Of a stretch of DNA of 64,000 bases, positions 46,010 through 54,892 are shown in pieces. The stretch spans positions 2,418,001 through 2,482,000 of the forward strand of contig NZ_CP120468.1 in the NCBI RefSeq assembly GCF_029490015.1, read 5' to 3'. How positions within the stretch are numbered: the stretch's first letter is position 1; each line of letters begins with the position of its first letter. A program made the position numbers and the translations under genes. Origin of the DNA: Halobaculum limi (lineage in GTDB: Archaea; Halobacteriota; Halobacteria; Halobacteriales; Haloferacaceae). The notes below the pieces were generated by a model that saw nothing but the letters and a program-made list of their open reading frames with translations, had not been told where the DNA came from and made no database searches.

Positions 46010-48754
46010 TCACGCGGCCTTCGGCGGGTCGGCGTGGCTGTCGTCGTCCTCACCGTCTTCGTCGGTGGGAGCGGCCGCCGTGTCGGTAGTGTCGGCCCCG
46101 TCGTCGGCCGTCGCGCCCACCTCGGCTGGTTCCGAGCCGGGGTCGTCGGGTGAGACGCGCGCGAGTCGACTCGCGTTCGCCGTCACGCCGACGGTCATCC
46201 CGGCGTCGCCAGCGAGGACGGCGAACCAGATGGGGACGAGACCGAACGGGACCGCCGCCGCCAGCGCCGCCTTCGCCGCGAGACTGGTGTAGACGTTCTG
46301 CCGGATGACGCCGTTCGCTCGCTCCGCGAGCGTCCGCAGGTACGGCAGCGTCGAGAGGTCGTCGGCGAGGAGGGCCACGTCCGCAGTTTCCAGCGCCGTG
46401 TCCGTGCCCGCCGCACCCATCGCGATGCCCACCGTCGCGGTGGCGAGGGCGGGCGCGTCGTTGACGCCGTCGCCCACCATCGCGACGCCGTCGTGTTCCG
46501 CGAGCAACTCCTCAACGGCGGCCACCTTCTCGTCGGGGAGCAGTTCCGCGCGGACCTCGTCGACGCCGACCTGCGCCCCGACGGCGCGGGCGGTTCGCTC
46601 GTTGTCGCCGGTGAGCATCACCGTCCGCACGCCCGCCTCGCGGAGGCGTTCGACCGTGCGGCGGGCCTCGGGGCGCACCTCGTCGGCGACAGCGACGACG
46701 CCCTCCAAGTCGTCTTTTGTGCCGACGAGGACGACCGTCTTCCCTTCCGACTGGAGTTCGGGAACGGTATCGCTCAGGAGGTCGAGACAGTTGTTCTGCT
46801 CACAGATTGCGCGAGAGGTGCGGGTGACGACGCCGCCGTCGGTGGCCGCGTGGACGTGCGACAGGTCGAAGCCGAGGTCGGCGAAGAGGCCGGGCTTGCC
46901 CGCGTAGTGGGGCGTCCCGTCGAGCGTCGCGGTGACGCCCTTTCCGGTGACGGCCTCGAAGTCCTCGACGGTTCGGTCGTCGACGCCTTCAGCGTTCGCG
47001 CGGTCGACGATGGCGTCGCCGATGGGGTGTTCCGACCGGAGTTCGAGACCACGAGCACAGCGTAACACGTCGGCCTCGGTGTTGTCGCCGAGCGGAATGA
47101 CGTCGGTGACAGTCAGTTCGCCCTTCGTGAGCGTCCCCGTCTTGTCGAAGGCGACGGCGTCCACGTCGCCCATCGCTTCCAGGTACGATCCGCCCTTGAT
47201 CAGGACGCCGTTACGCGCGGCGGCGGTGATGCCCGAGACGACCGTGACGGGCGTGGAGATGACGAACGCACAGGGGCACGCGAGGACGAGCAGCGTCAGG
47301 CCGTACAGGACGTACGTATCCCACGCCCCGCCGAGTGCGAGGGGCGGGCCGAGTGCGACGAGGAGGGCGAAGCCGACGACGACGGGCGTGTAGTAGCCCG
47401 CGAACCGCTCGACGAACTGCTCGCGCTCCGAGCGGTCGCTCTGTGCGGCTTCGACCATCTCGACGACTCGGGAGAGGGTGTCCTCTCCGGCGGGCGTCGT
47501 CACTTCGACTTCGAGGTAGCCGCCCTCGACGATGGTGCCCGCGAACACCTCGTCGCCGGCGGCCTTGTCGACGGGGACGGACTCGCCCGTGACAGGGGCC
47601 TGATTCACTGCGCTCGTGCCGTCGCGAACGACGCCGTCGCGAGGAATACGCTCGCCGGGGCGAACGACGACCGTCTCGCCCACGTCCACCTCTTCGGCGG
47701 GGACAGTCTGTTCGTCGCCGTCGCGGACGACCGTCGCCTCCGTGGGCGACAGTTCCATCAGTTCCCGCAGGGAGTTTCGCGCGCGGTCCATCGCCGCCGA
47801 CTCCAGCAGTTCGGAGATGGAGAACAGCGTGGTCAGCGTCGCCGCCTCGAAGTACAGCGGTTCGTCGAAGCCGATGCCCGCGGCGACCGCACCGAGGATG
47901 GCGACGCTCATCAGCAGGTCGATATCGAGGCTGCGCTGGCGCAGCGAGTAGTAGCCGTTGCGGAAGACGGGGACGCCGCCGACCGCGACCGCGCCCAGAT
48001 ACGCGAGGTCACCGATCCGAACTGCGCGGCCGAGTACGTCGACCGTCGGCCCCGAGAAGCCTGTGAGCGGATTCGCGAGGACGAGGCCGACCAGCGTGAG
48101 CAGACCCGCCGCGTACGTCGCGTACGCTCGGCGACTCCGCCACACCGACGCGGACGCTCCGCCGTCGTCGTCGAGCGACGTGGACTCGACCTCGTAGCCG
48201 GCGGCCTCGACTGCGGAGACGACCGACTGGAGGTTCGTCCTGTCGGGGTCGAATCGGAGGACGACCGTGCCGGTCGTCGGGCGCGTCTCGAACTCGCGGA
48301 CGCCGTCGACGCCGTCGAGGGCACGAGTTACTTTCGAGGCACACGAGGCGCAGTCCATGTCGGGAATCGACAGCGTCACCGACTCGGTGTCGTCCGCGAC
48401 GGCGTAACCGGCCGACTCGACGGCCGCGACGACGGAGTCGCGGTCGACCGAGCCGTCGGTTCCGACGATGAGCGTCCCCGTCGTCGGGCGCGGGTCGATG
48501 TCGGTGACCCCGTCGACGGCCGAGACGGCGTTCGTCACCTTCGACGCACACGACGCGCAGTCCATCTCCGGCACCGACAGACAGAGGTCCGTCTCGGCGT
48601 CGACCGCGCCTGCCGTCGCCTCTTCGGTCGGCAGATCCGACGCTGTGCTGTCGTGGTCGTGATTCGCGTGTTCGTCGCGGCCGTCGTGGGCAGTAGGCCC
48701 GTCACCGTCGGACCCACGGGCGGCCTTCTCCCCCGTCGGGTCGTCTCCTGGCAT
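46010..48754 (-). CDS. P1B-type heavy-metal ATPase, Zn/Cd/Pb-type by motif
   Basis: 914 residues. A His/Asp-rich N-terminus is followed by two heavy-metal-associated domains with MDCASC (Cys66/69 and Cys135/138). The transport core has TGES (APVTGESVPVD), the membrane metal motif CPC at 493-495 within LACPCAFVISTP, phosphorylated Asp537 (FDKTGTLTKGE), the SEHP motif and GDGVNDAPAL. The sequence after CPC (FVISTP rather than LGLAT), with Lys and Asp in the last two helices (AAKAAL; AGDAGMTVG), fits zinc/cadmium export (P1B-2) rather than copper. The tail is acidic. A palindrome lies just upstream of its promoter. Confidence 0.9.
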   Translation of the reverse strand: MPGDDPTGEKAARGSDGDGPTAHDGRDEHANHDHDSTASDLPTEEATAGAVDAETDLCLSVPEMDCASCASKVTNAVSAVDGVTDIDPRPTTGTLIVGTDGSVDRDSVVAAVESAGYAVADDTESVTLSIPDMDCASCASKVTRALDGVDGVREFETRPTTGTVVLRFDPDRTNLQSVVSAVEAAGYEVESTSLDDDGGASASVWRSRRAYATYAAGLLTLVGLVLANPLTGFSGPTVDVLGRAVRIGDLAYLGAVAVGGVPVFRNGYYSLRQRSLDIDLLMSVAILGAVAAGIGFDEPLYFEAATLTTLFSISELLESAAMDRARNSLRELMELSPTEATVVRDGDEQTVPAEEVDVGETVVVRPGERIPRDGVVRDGTSAVNQAPVTGESVPVDKAAGDEVFAGTIVEGGYLEVEVTTPAGEDTLSRVVEMVEAAQSDRSEREQFVERFAGYYTPVVVGFALLVALGPPLALGGAWDTYVLYGLTLLVLACPCAFVISTPVTVVSGITAAARNGVLIKGGSYLEAMGDVDAVAFDKTGTLTKGELTVTDVIPLGDNTEADVLRCARGLELRSEHPIGDAIVDRANAEGVDDRTVEDFEAVTGKGVTATLDGTPHYAGKPGLFADLGFDLSHVHAATDGGVVTRTSRAICEQNNCLDLLSDTVPELQSEGKTVVLVGTKDDLEGVVAVADEVRPEARRTVERLREAGVRTVMLTGDNERTARAVGAQVGVDEVRAELLPDEKVAAVEELLAEHDGVAMVGDGVNDAPALATATVGIAMGAAGTDTALETADVALLADDLSTLPYLRTLAERANGVIRQNVYTSLAAKAALAAAVPFGLVPIWFAVLAGDAGMTVGVTANASRLARVSPDDPGSEPAEVGATADDGADTTDTAAAPTDEDGEDDDSHADPPKAA

Positions 48755-48799
48755 CTTCGTACCGACCCTAGTCCGCCAAGCGTTATTAATTCGACTGCC

Positions 48800-48814
48800 A
48801 ATAGGCCGCCTATT
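48800..48814. promoter_or_regulatory. 15-base palindrome upstream of metal ATPase promoter
   Basis: AATAGGC-C-GCCTATT is a perfect inverted repeat with a one-base centre, in an AT-rich gap. A TATA-like TTATTAAT (48783-48790) lies between it and ATG 48754, so the palindrome sits about 10 bases upstream of the TATA box. This position suits a metal-responsive regulator. The regulator gene is not adjacent. Confidence 0.55.
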
Positions 48815-48850
48815 TTTACTCTATTATACTAATCGTATCTGCCTGAGTTA

Positions 48851-49165
48851 TTAACTCTCGTCGCTCCGCGCGGGCCTCCCGAGTTCCCGTTCGACTGCGT
48901 CTACCTTCTCGCTCGCCCGTTGCGACCGGGTTCGCTTGTCGTCTATCTTGAGGAACGTGGAGACGCGGTCGCCGTCGACGGCGTTGTGCGCGGCGGTCGC
49001 CGCCGCCATCAACTCTTCCATCGACTCGGTCTCGATGACGGTTCCCATCGGGTTCGTCTCGTAGGCTACGTCGAAGTCGTCGAGTACGGCGACTGCTTTC
49101 GCCACTTCCCTCGACATACTCCCCTCGACGACCGGTGCGACGCTCAACAGCGCGATGACTGTCAT
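48851..49165 (-). CDS. MTH1187/YkoF-type thiamine-binding family protein
   Basis: 104 residues from ATG 49165. The ferredoxin-like fold pattern of this family is recognisable: MTVIALLSVAPVVEGSMSREVAKAVAVLD, then VAYETNPMGTVIETESMEELMAAATAAHNAV and RVSTFLKIDDKR. Family members bind thiamine or its pyrimidine precursor and often act beside ABC importers; none is next to this one. An upstream 18-codon extension of the frame is possible but not needed. Confidence 0.85.
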   Translation of the reverse strand: MTVIALLSVAPVVEGSMSREVAKAVAVLDDFDVAYETNPMGTVIETESMEELMAAATAAHNAVDGDRVSTFLKIDDKRTRSQRASEKVDAVERELGRPARSDES

Positions 49166-49290
49166 ACCCTCGACACTACCGCCAGCGACTAAGCGGTTCC
49201 TCCCAGAGTGGCCCGCCACGCGCCGCAGTAGTCGTCAGACGATTCCAGCGCCGCCGGCGTGTTTTTCGCCTCCGGGTGCGTTGGCCGGCT

Positions 49291-50403
49291 ATGGATCGAC
49301 ACCGCGTCGTCTCGCTCGCCCGCGCGGTCGTTCACGAAGTCCGCACCGAGAAGATAACCTTTCTCGCTGGCAGCGTCGCCTACCACGCGTTCGTCTCGTT
49401 GCTCCCGTTGCTCGTCCTCGTGGTCGTCGTCCTCTCGTCGGTCGGCGGCCGAGGGCTGGAGTCGTCGTTCGAGTCGCTCGTCGCGGCCGCACTCACGCCC
49501 AACGCCGGGCGGGAACTGCTCGCGGAGTTAGAGCGTGCGAGCGCCTCGCGAACTCTCTCTGTCGCCGGTGTCGCCGTCCTCATGTGGGGGGCGCTTCGGG
49601 TGTTCCGCGGACTCGACACGGCGTTCTCCGACATCTACGAGACGGAGGCCGAGAACACGTTTCTCGACCAACTCGGTGACGGCGTCCTCGTCTTGGTCAC
49701 CTTCGGTCTCGCGGTCGTCGTCGGTGCGGCGCTGACGGATGCCGTCGCCGGTGTGGCGACCGGCCCCGCCGGATGGGCGCTCTCGCGGTTCGCACTCGCG
49801 CTCGCGCTGACAGTCACGCTGTTTCCGATGTACTACGTGTTCCCGGATGCGGACGTGAGTGCAGTCGAGGTGCTTCCGGGAGCGGTCTTCGCGGGCGCGG
49901 GGCTGACCGCGGCGGAGTCGCTGTTTCGCGTGTACGTCTCCTGGAGTAGCGCCCAACCGGATCAGAGCGTCATCGCCGCCATTCTCGTGTTCCTCTCGTG
50001 GCTGTACCTCTCGGGGCTGTTGTTGCTGCTCGGAGCGGCCGTCAACGCAGTTCTCTCGAATCGCTCTGCGGACGTCGACATCGCCCCGGTGTTCGGCGGC
50101 GTGCAGAGGGCCCCCGACCGTCCGAATCGCGAAGCAGTGGTCGACGACCTCGACCACCTCCAACGACTCCTCGCCGCTGCGGACGGCGACGAAGGTTCGC
50201 CCGTCGCCGTAACGGTCTCGTTCGACAGCGAATCCGTGACGCTCCCGCCGCCGACCCGCGTCGAGGTGGACACCGAGGCGTTGTTGCGTGGGCGTGACGT
50301 CGGCGTGTCGATGTGGTGGACACCAGACCCGGACGCGGTCGATGAAAGCGCCGACTCGGAGGCGACTGCCGCCCGCGACGGCGGACGCGAGCGCTCGTCG
50401 TAA
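49291..50403 (+). CDS. YihY/BrkB family membrane protein
   Basis: 370 residues from ATG 49291. The family opening EKITFLAGSVAYHAFVSLLPLLVLVVVVL and the run of six hydrophobic helices to about residue 260 are seen, with conserved VAVLMWGALRVFRGLDTAFSDIY and SAQPDQSVIAAILVFLSWLYLSGLLLLLGAAVNA (in pieces). The last 110 residues are a soluble acidic cytoplasmic extension not found in bacterial YihY. Function in the family is unsettled; earlier assignment as RNase BN was an error. Confidence 0.9.
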   Translation: MDRHRVVSLARAVVHEVRTEKITFLAGSVAYHAFVSLLPLLVLVVVVLSSVGGRGLESSFESLVAAALTPNAGRELLAELERASASRTLSVAGVAVLMWGALRVFRGLDTAFSDIYETEAENTFLDQLGDGVLVLVTFGLAVVVGAALTDAVAGVATGPAGWALSRFALALALTVTLFPMYYVFPDADVSAVEVLPGAVFAGAGLTAAESLFRVYVSWSSAQPDQSVIAAILVFLSWLYLSGLLLLLGAAVNAVLSNRSADVDIAPVFGGVQRAPDRPNREAVVDDLDHLQRLLAAADGDEGSPVAVTVSFDSESVTLPPPTRVEVDTEALLRGRDVGVSMWWTPDPDAVDESADSEATAARDGGRERSS

Positions 50404-50467
50404 CGACACGACGCAGTACAGTAGGTGCAGTACGATCCGATGCGAGGGTCGCGCGTGCGCGTGTGAG

Positions 50468-50869
50468 TTATCGGGGGAGCCGCGAGAGGTAGGCGGTGAG
50501 GTCGGTCGTGGAGACGACGCCGACGACGCCCTCGTCGCCGTCGGTGACGGGCATGTGGTGGAAGCCGTGTTCGAGCATCGTGTCCGCGACGTGCGACAGC
50601 GAGTCCCCAGGGGCGGCCGTGATGAGGTCTGCGCTCATATACTCGGAGACGGGCGTCTGGTCTTTGGGCTGTCGCTCCGCGACGATCTGGACGAAGTCCG
50701 TGTTGGTGAGGATGCCTCGGAGCGTGCCGTCGTCGTCGACGACGATGACGGAGCCGATGCGACGCTCCATCATCCCGTTGGCCGCTTCTTCGACCAGCGT
50801 CTCGGGCGTGACGGTGTAGAGGCTCTCGGACATAACCTGGGCGACGAACACGTCGTCTAATTCATCCAT
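50468..50869 (-). CDS. two-CBS-domain protein
   Basis: 133 residues, made of two CBS modules: AQVMSESLYTVTPETLVEEAANGMMER with GSVIVVDDDGTLRGILTNTDF, then EYMSADLITAAPGDSLSHVADTM with HHMPVTDGDEGVVGVVSTTDLTAYL. Such pairs bind adenosine nucleotides and regulate enzymes or channels. It has no fused output domain, so its partner is unknown. The start MDELDDVFVAQVM is complete. Confidence 0.92.
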   Translation of the reverse strand: MDELDDVFVAQVMSESLYTVTPETLVEEAANGMMERRIGSVIVVDDDGTLRGILTNTDFVQIVAERQPKDQTPVSEYMSADLITAAPGDSLSHVADTMLEHGFHHMPVTDGDEGVVGVVSTTDLTAYLSRLPR

Positions 50870-50959
50870 ATGGCGTGGATACGGGGGCCGTCGAATAAGG
50901 GTTGGTGTCCTATCGGTGTTCTCTCCAACGGTCGACGGTCGCGCTCTCGCGGCGACAGG

Positions 50960-51481
50960 CTACTCGTCGAGGAACGCCCGGAAGCCCGACCGGAATCCGG
51001 GGTACGTCTGGTACCGGGTCCCGTCGATCCGGATCGAGTTCTCGCCGGCGGTGCCGCCGAACACCTGCCAGTCGGTCTCTTTCTCGACGTCGATGGGTCG
51101 CTCGGCGACGACGACGATGTCTTCGACGCCATCGGGGAGCGAATCGACCGTCTCCTGTACCACCGCGGCGTTGTCGATAGTCACGATTCGGACCTGGAGG
51201 GCGTCGAGTCCCCACTCTGTCTGTCGGTCGCGGTTCCTGCGGTTCTGCCAGTTTCGGAGCCAGTACACGCCGAGTTCGAAGTCCCAGAACAGCACCGGGA
51301 CGGTGTAGAGAAGTACTAACTGCCAGAGGACGAACGCGACGAACACCTCCGGGTTCGAGAGGACGAACTCGGCCGCCTCGCCGAACACTCGGACCAGATA
51401 GTCGACACTGATCTGGAATGGTAGGTGGGTCGTGGCCGCTGGACCCACTGGATCGACACCTCGTACCGGATAGCTGCTCAT
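50960..51481 (-). CDS. membrane protein, glycosyltransferase-N-terminus-like
   Basis: 173 residues. One long hydrophobic helix (about 45-66, VFVAFVLWQLVLLYTVPVLF) and a basic stretch (WLRNWQNRRNRDRQTE) place the rest in the cytoplasm. The following strands VRIVTIDNAAVVQETVDSLPDGVEDIVVVAERPIDV resemble the first part of haloarchaeal membrane glycosyltransferases, but the chain ends (YPGFRSGFRAFLDE) before any DXD motif. It may be a truncated transferase or a small family of its own. Confidence 0.6.
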   Translation of the reverse strand: MSSYPVRGVDPVGPAATTHLPFQISVDYLVRVFGEAAEFVLSNPEVFVAFVLWQLVLLYTVPVLFWDFELGVYWLRNWQNRRNRDRQTEWGLDALQVRIVTIDNAAVVQETVDSLPDGVEDIVVVAERPIDVEKETDWQVFGGTAGENSIRIDGTRYQTYPGFRSGFRAFLDE

Positions 51482-51691
51482 CTAAGTCCTCGAACGTGCC
51501 GGATTGAAACCGGGTCATCACCAGTCAGGCGTTATCAGATATTAAAGAAACGGTCAAATATGGTGAATATACAACACGAATGGCTGTTTGGAGGACGGTA
51601 CGGCCGGAGTAGGGACGACGTGCTGGCAGACCAACGGATCGATGGTGGACATCACAAGACTACGTCTCGTCGGGTGGTCTTCGAAAGAAGA

Positions 51692-51762
51692 TGCACTGGC
51701 TGGGATTTGAACCCAGGTTGTGACCATGGCAAGGTCACGTGATACCACTACACTACCAGTGC
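51692..51762 (-). tRNA. tRNA-Gly (anticodon GCC)
   Basis: The minus strand begins GCACTGG and ends CCAGTGC plus discriminator A, a perfect 7-bp acceptor. The anticodon arm TGACC-TTGCCAT-GGTCA carries GCC (reading GGC/GGU Gly codons). The T arm is CTGGG-TTCAAAT-CCCAG. No CCA is encoded and no intron is seen. The D arm is AGTGTAGTGGTATCACG-like. Confidence 0.95.
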
Positions 51763-51828
51763 GTACCTGCATCCGGGCGCCGTCTCCGGCTTTCTCCCGG
51801 TGCGCATTTTCTACTAACGGCAGGGTGA

Positions 51829-51836
51829 TATATAAA
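51829..51836 (-). promoter_or_regulatory. TATA box of the tRNA-Gly gene
   Basis: The minus strand reads GGATTTATATATCACC; TTTATATA lies about 66 bases upstream of the mature tRNA 5' end, leaving a 5' leader of roughly 40 bases for RNase P to remove. Confidence 0.55.
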
Positions 51837-52033
51837 TCCGTTCTTCCGGTTCCGCAGTGTGGGAACGTAACGTGTCTCTGAATGACATTCGTCTGGTGGC
51901 GTGTGGCACGTGAGAGAGTGTCACGTGAAACCTCCGATAACGGGTGTGTGAAGCCGTCACGCCGTGGCCGGCGATTCAATACCCTTTTAGGTCGGGGCCG
52001 AGCAAGCTTGCAGTACAGTCCGGTGTAGCGACA

Positions 52034-52867
52034 ATGAACGGAACGAGACTCGACGTACTCGTTCCGTCGTCGCTCGTCCGGGAGGCCGAGGACGGCCGCG
52101 AGGCCACACGGAAACTCGGCTACGTCGCCCGCGCGGCGACGATCTTCCGGGCGGACCGGTTGGTCGTCTTCCCAGACAGGGAAGGCGAACGCCGTAGAAG
52201 TGAGGAGTACGTGAAGACCGTGCTGGAGTACTGCGCGACTCCCTCCTACCTCCGACGCGAGGTGTGGGGGAAACGCGACGAACTCCGACACGTCGGCGTG
52301 CTCCCGCCGATGCGGCCCGCTCGCTCCGACCCAGACGGGTCGGAATTACGAGAGGGAATCGTGACCGAGGTCGGACCTGAAGGCCGCGTTCGGGTCAATT
52401 GCGGAATGCAACACCCGATCTCCCTGCACGCGTCTCCCGGACGGGAGTACGTGGAGGGGGAGCGCGTCACCGTCAGGGTCTCTTCGAGAGAACCGGTCCG
52501 TGCCCGCCTCACCGACGACCCCCCACCGGGGTTCCGAGTGACGGGCGCGGCCTTGGAGGATGCCCTCGCCGACGCCGAAACCGCCATCGCCACATCGCGA
52601 CACGGACGCGAACTGTCCGTCTCGCGGCTCGGCGACGTGCGCGCACGGATGCGCGACACACACGTGGCGGTCGCGTTCGGCGCACCCGGCAGAGGGCTTC
52701 CGGACATCATCGGTCTGGACACCGACGATGTCCCGGTCGACCCCGACGCCACGGACGGCTCGGGGTTCGATCTCTGGTTGAACGCGATTCCGCGACAGGG
52801 CAGCGAGGTGGTGCGGACCGAAGAAGCGATCTTCGCCGCGCTCTCGCCGCTCACGCTCACGGAGTAA
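52034..52867 (+). CDS. SPOUT-class RNA methyltransferase (COG2106 family)
   Basis: 277 residues from ATG 52034. The N-terminal DVLVPSSLVREAEDGREATRKLGYVARAATIFRADRLVVFPD (in pieces) and C-terminal HVAVAFGAPGRGLPDIIG and WLNAIPRQGSEVVRTEEAIFAALS form the knotted SPOUT fold with its SAM loop; an OB-like insertion (about 110-175) lies between. The family (C9orf114/SPOUT1-like) is thought to methylate rRNA uridine. It starts the ribosomal protein operon, 9 bases before rpl3, which supports an rRNA role. TATA-like AATACCCTTTTAGG lies at about 51979-51992. Confidence 0.88.
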   Translation: MNGTRLDVLVPSSLVREAEDGREATRKLGYVARAATIFRADRLVVFPDREGERRRSEEYVKTVLEYCATPSYLRREVWGKRDELRHVGVLPPMRPARSDPDGSELREGIVTEVGPEGRVRVNCGMQHPISLHASPGREYVEGERVTVRVSSREPVRARLTDDPPPGFRVTGAALEDALADAETAIATSRHGRELSVSRLGDVRARMRDTHVAVAFGAPGRGLPDIIGLDTDDVPVDPDATDGSGFDLWLNAIPRQGSEVVRTEEAIFAALSPLTLTE

Positions 52868-52876
52868 GCAAACAAC

Positions 52877-53893
52877 ATGCCACAACCAAGCAGACCACGC
52901 AAGGGTTCGCTGGGCTTCGGCCCGCGCAAGCGCGCGAGCAGTGAAGTCCCCCGCATCCGCTCGTGGCCCGAGGACGACGGCGCTGCCGGCGTCCAGGGCT
53001 TCGCGGGCTACAAGGCGGGCATGACCCACGTCGTTATGGTGAACGACGAATCCAACTCCCCACGCGAGGGGATGGAGGAGTCCGTTCCCGTGACGGTCGT
53101 GGAGGTGCCCCCCATGCGGGCAGTCGCCCTGCGAGCCTACGAAGACACGCCGTACGGACAGAAGCCGGTCACCGAGGTTTGGGCCACCGAGTTCCACGAC
53201 GAACTCGACCGCGTGCTCGACCTGCCGGCGGAGAACACCTTCGAGGAAGACGCCGCGGAACTTCGCGAACTGGTCGACGACGGCGTCGTCGACGACCTCC
53301 GGTTCATCACGCACACCGAACCGGCGAAGCTCTCGAACGTCCCCAAGAAGAAGCCTGACGTGATGGAGACGCGTGTCGGCGGTGGCTCGGTCGACGAGCG
53401 CCTCGACTACGCACTCGACCTGGTCGAAGATGGCGGCGAACACGAGTTCGGCGACGTCTTCCGCGCCGGCGAGTACGCGGACGTCTCCGGCGTCACGAAG
53501 GGGAAGGGCACCCAGGGTCCCGTCAAGCGCTGGGGCGTCCAGAAGCGGAAGGGCAAACACGCACGACAGGGCTGGCGGCGCCGGATCGGTAACCTCGGCC
53601 CGTGGAACCCGTCGCGCGTTCGCTCGACCGTTCCCCAGCAGGGGCAGACCGGCTACCACCAGCGCACGGAGCTCAACAAGCGGCTCATCGACTTCGGCGA
53701 GGGCGACGACGCCTCCGTCGAGGGCGGCTTCAAGGGCTACGGCGAGGTGGACGGCCACTACGCGCTCGTGAAGGGCTCGCTGCCGGGCCCCTCCAAGCGC
53801 CTCCTGCGGTTCCGCCCGGCCATCCGGCCGAACGACCAGCCGCGCCTCGACCCTGAGGTGCGCTACGTCTCCACCGAATCGAACCAAGGATAA
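52877..53893 (+). CDS. rpl3: 50S ribosomal protein L3 (uL3)
   Basis: 338 residues, typical for archaeal uL3. Starts MPQPSRPRKGSLGFGPRKRA. The loop region reaching toward the peptidyl transferase centre is present (VTKGKGTQGPVKRWGVQKRKGKHARQGWRRRIGNLGPWNP, in pieces), and the C-terminal SLPGPSKRLLRFRPAIRPND is archaeal-type. First ribosomal gene of the operon; its TAA overlaps the rpl4 ATG by one base. Confidence 0.97.
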   Translation: MPQPSRPRKGSLGFGPRKRASSEVPRIRSWPEDDGAAGVQGFAGYKAGMTHVVMVNDESNSPREGMEESVPVTVVEVPPMRAVALRAYEDTPYGQKPVTEVWATEFHDELDRVLDLPAENTFEEDAAELRELVDDGVVDDLRFITHTEPAKLSNVPKKKPDVMETRVGGGSVDERLDYALDLVEDGGEHEFGDVFRAGEYADVSGVTKGKGTQGPVKRWGVQKRKGKHARQGWRRRIGNLGPWNPSRVRSTVPQQGQTGYHQRTELNKRLIDFGEGDDASVEGGFKGYGEVDGHYALVKGSLPGPSKRLLRFRPAIRPNDQPRLDPEVRYVSTESNQG

Positions 53894-54639
53894 TGAAGGC
53901 AACAGTACGCGACCTGAACGGCGACGAGGCGGGCGAGGTCGACCTCCCCGACGTCTTCGAGACGCAGTTCCGCTCGGACCTGATCCAGCGGGCCGTCGTC
54001 GCCGCACAGGCAAACCGAAAGCAGGCGTACGGCGCTGACGAGTTCGCCGGCCTCCGCACCCCCGCGGAGTCGTTCGGCTCCGGTCGCGGGATGGCCCACG
54101 TGCCCCGACAGAACGGGCAGGGTCGCCGCGTGCCGCAGACCGTCAAGGGCCGCCGGGCCCACCCGCCGAAGGCCGAGAAGGACCAGAGCAAGAAGGTAAA
54201 CGACAAAGAGCGCAAGCTCGCGACCCGGTCGGCCATCGCGGCCACCGCCGACGCCGAGCGTGTCGCCGAGCGCGGCCACGTCTTCGACGAGGACACCGAG
54301 CTTCCGCTCGTCGTCTCCGACGAGTTCGAAGACCTCGTGAAGACGAAGGAGGTCGTCTCCTTCCTCGAGGCCGTCGGTGTCCACGGCGACGTTGAGCGCG
54401 CCGACGAGGGGCGCAACATCCGCGCCGGTCGTGGGACCACCCGTGGCCGCAAGACGAAAGAGCCCAAATCGGTTCTGTTCGTCACCAGCGGCGAGCCGTC
54501 GAAGGCCGCACGCAACCTGGCGGGCGTGGACGTGACCACGGGTCGTGAGGTCAACGTCGAGGACCTGGCACCCGGCACGCACGCCGGTCGCCTGACCGTC
54601 TTCACCGAGAGCGCACTGGAGGAGGTGGCCGAGCGATGA
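53893..54639 (+). CDS. rpl4: 50S ribosomal protein L4 (uL4)
   Basis: 248 residues. Archaeal/eukaryal uL4: [22 protein letters not shown], then the exit-tunnel loop [33 protein letters not shown], conserved between species, and [24 protein letters not shown]. Starts one base inside the rpl3 stop; its stop overlaps the rpl23 ATG by 4 bases, implying coupled translation. Confidence 0.97.
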   Translation: MKATVRDLNGDEAGEVDLPDVFETQFRSDLIQRAVVAAQANRKQAYGADEFAGLRTPAESFGSGRGMAHVPRQNGQGRRVPQTVKGRRAHPPKAEKDQSKKVNDKERKLATRSAIAATADAERVAERGHVFDEDTELPLVVSDEFEDLVKTKEVVSFLEAVGVHGDVERADEGRNIRAGRGTTRGRKTKEPKSVLFVTSGEPSKAARNLAGVDVTTGREVNVEDLAPGTHAGRLTVFTESALEEVAER

Positions 54640-54890
54640 AGTCGGTCATCCACCACCCGCTCGTCACCGAGAAGGCGATGGACGAGATGGACTTCCAGAA
54701 CAAGCTCCAGTTCATCGTCGACATCGACGCCAACAAACACGAGATCGCAGACGCGGTCTCCGCGCAGTTCGACGTCGGCGTCGAGTCGGTCCGGACGCAG
54801 GTGACCCCCCAGGGCAAGAAGAAGGCAACCGTCGAACTCGTCGAGGACGACGACGCGCAGGAAGTCGCCTCGCGAATCGGGGTGTTCTGA
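54636..54890 (+). CDS. rpl23: 50S ribosomal protein L23 (uL23)
   Basis: 84 residues: [26 protein letters not shown] and the two-strand core [38 protein letters not shown] (in pieces). uL23 sits at the tunnel exit and docks SRP and other factors. Short, single-domain archaeal form. It overlaps rpl4 by 4 bases and ends 2 bases before rpl2. Confidence 0.96.
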   Translation: MKSVIHHPLVTEKAMDEMDFQNKLQFIVDIDANKHEIADAVSAQFDVGVESVRTQVTPQGKKKATVELVEDDDAQEVASRIGVF

Positions 54891-54892
54891 CC

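Noticed and set aside
46010-48754. Copper-type (CopA) assignment of the metal ATPase
   Set aside because: CPC is followed by AFVISTP, and the last helices carry the Lys and Asp of the zinc/cadmium group; copper pumps have CPCALGLAT-type motifs.
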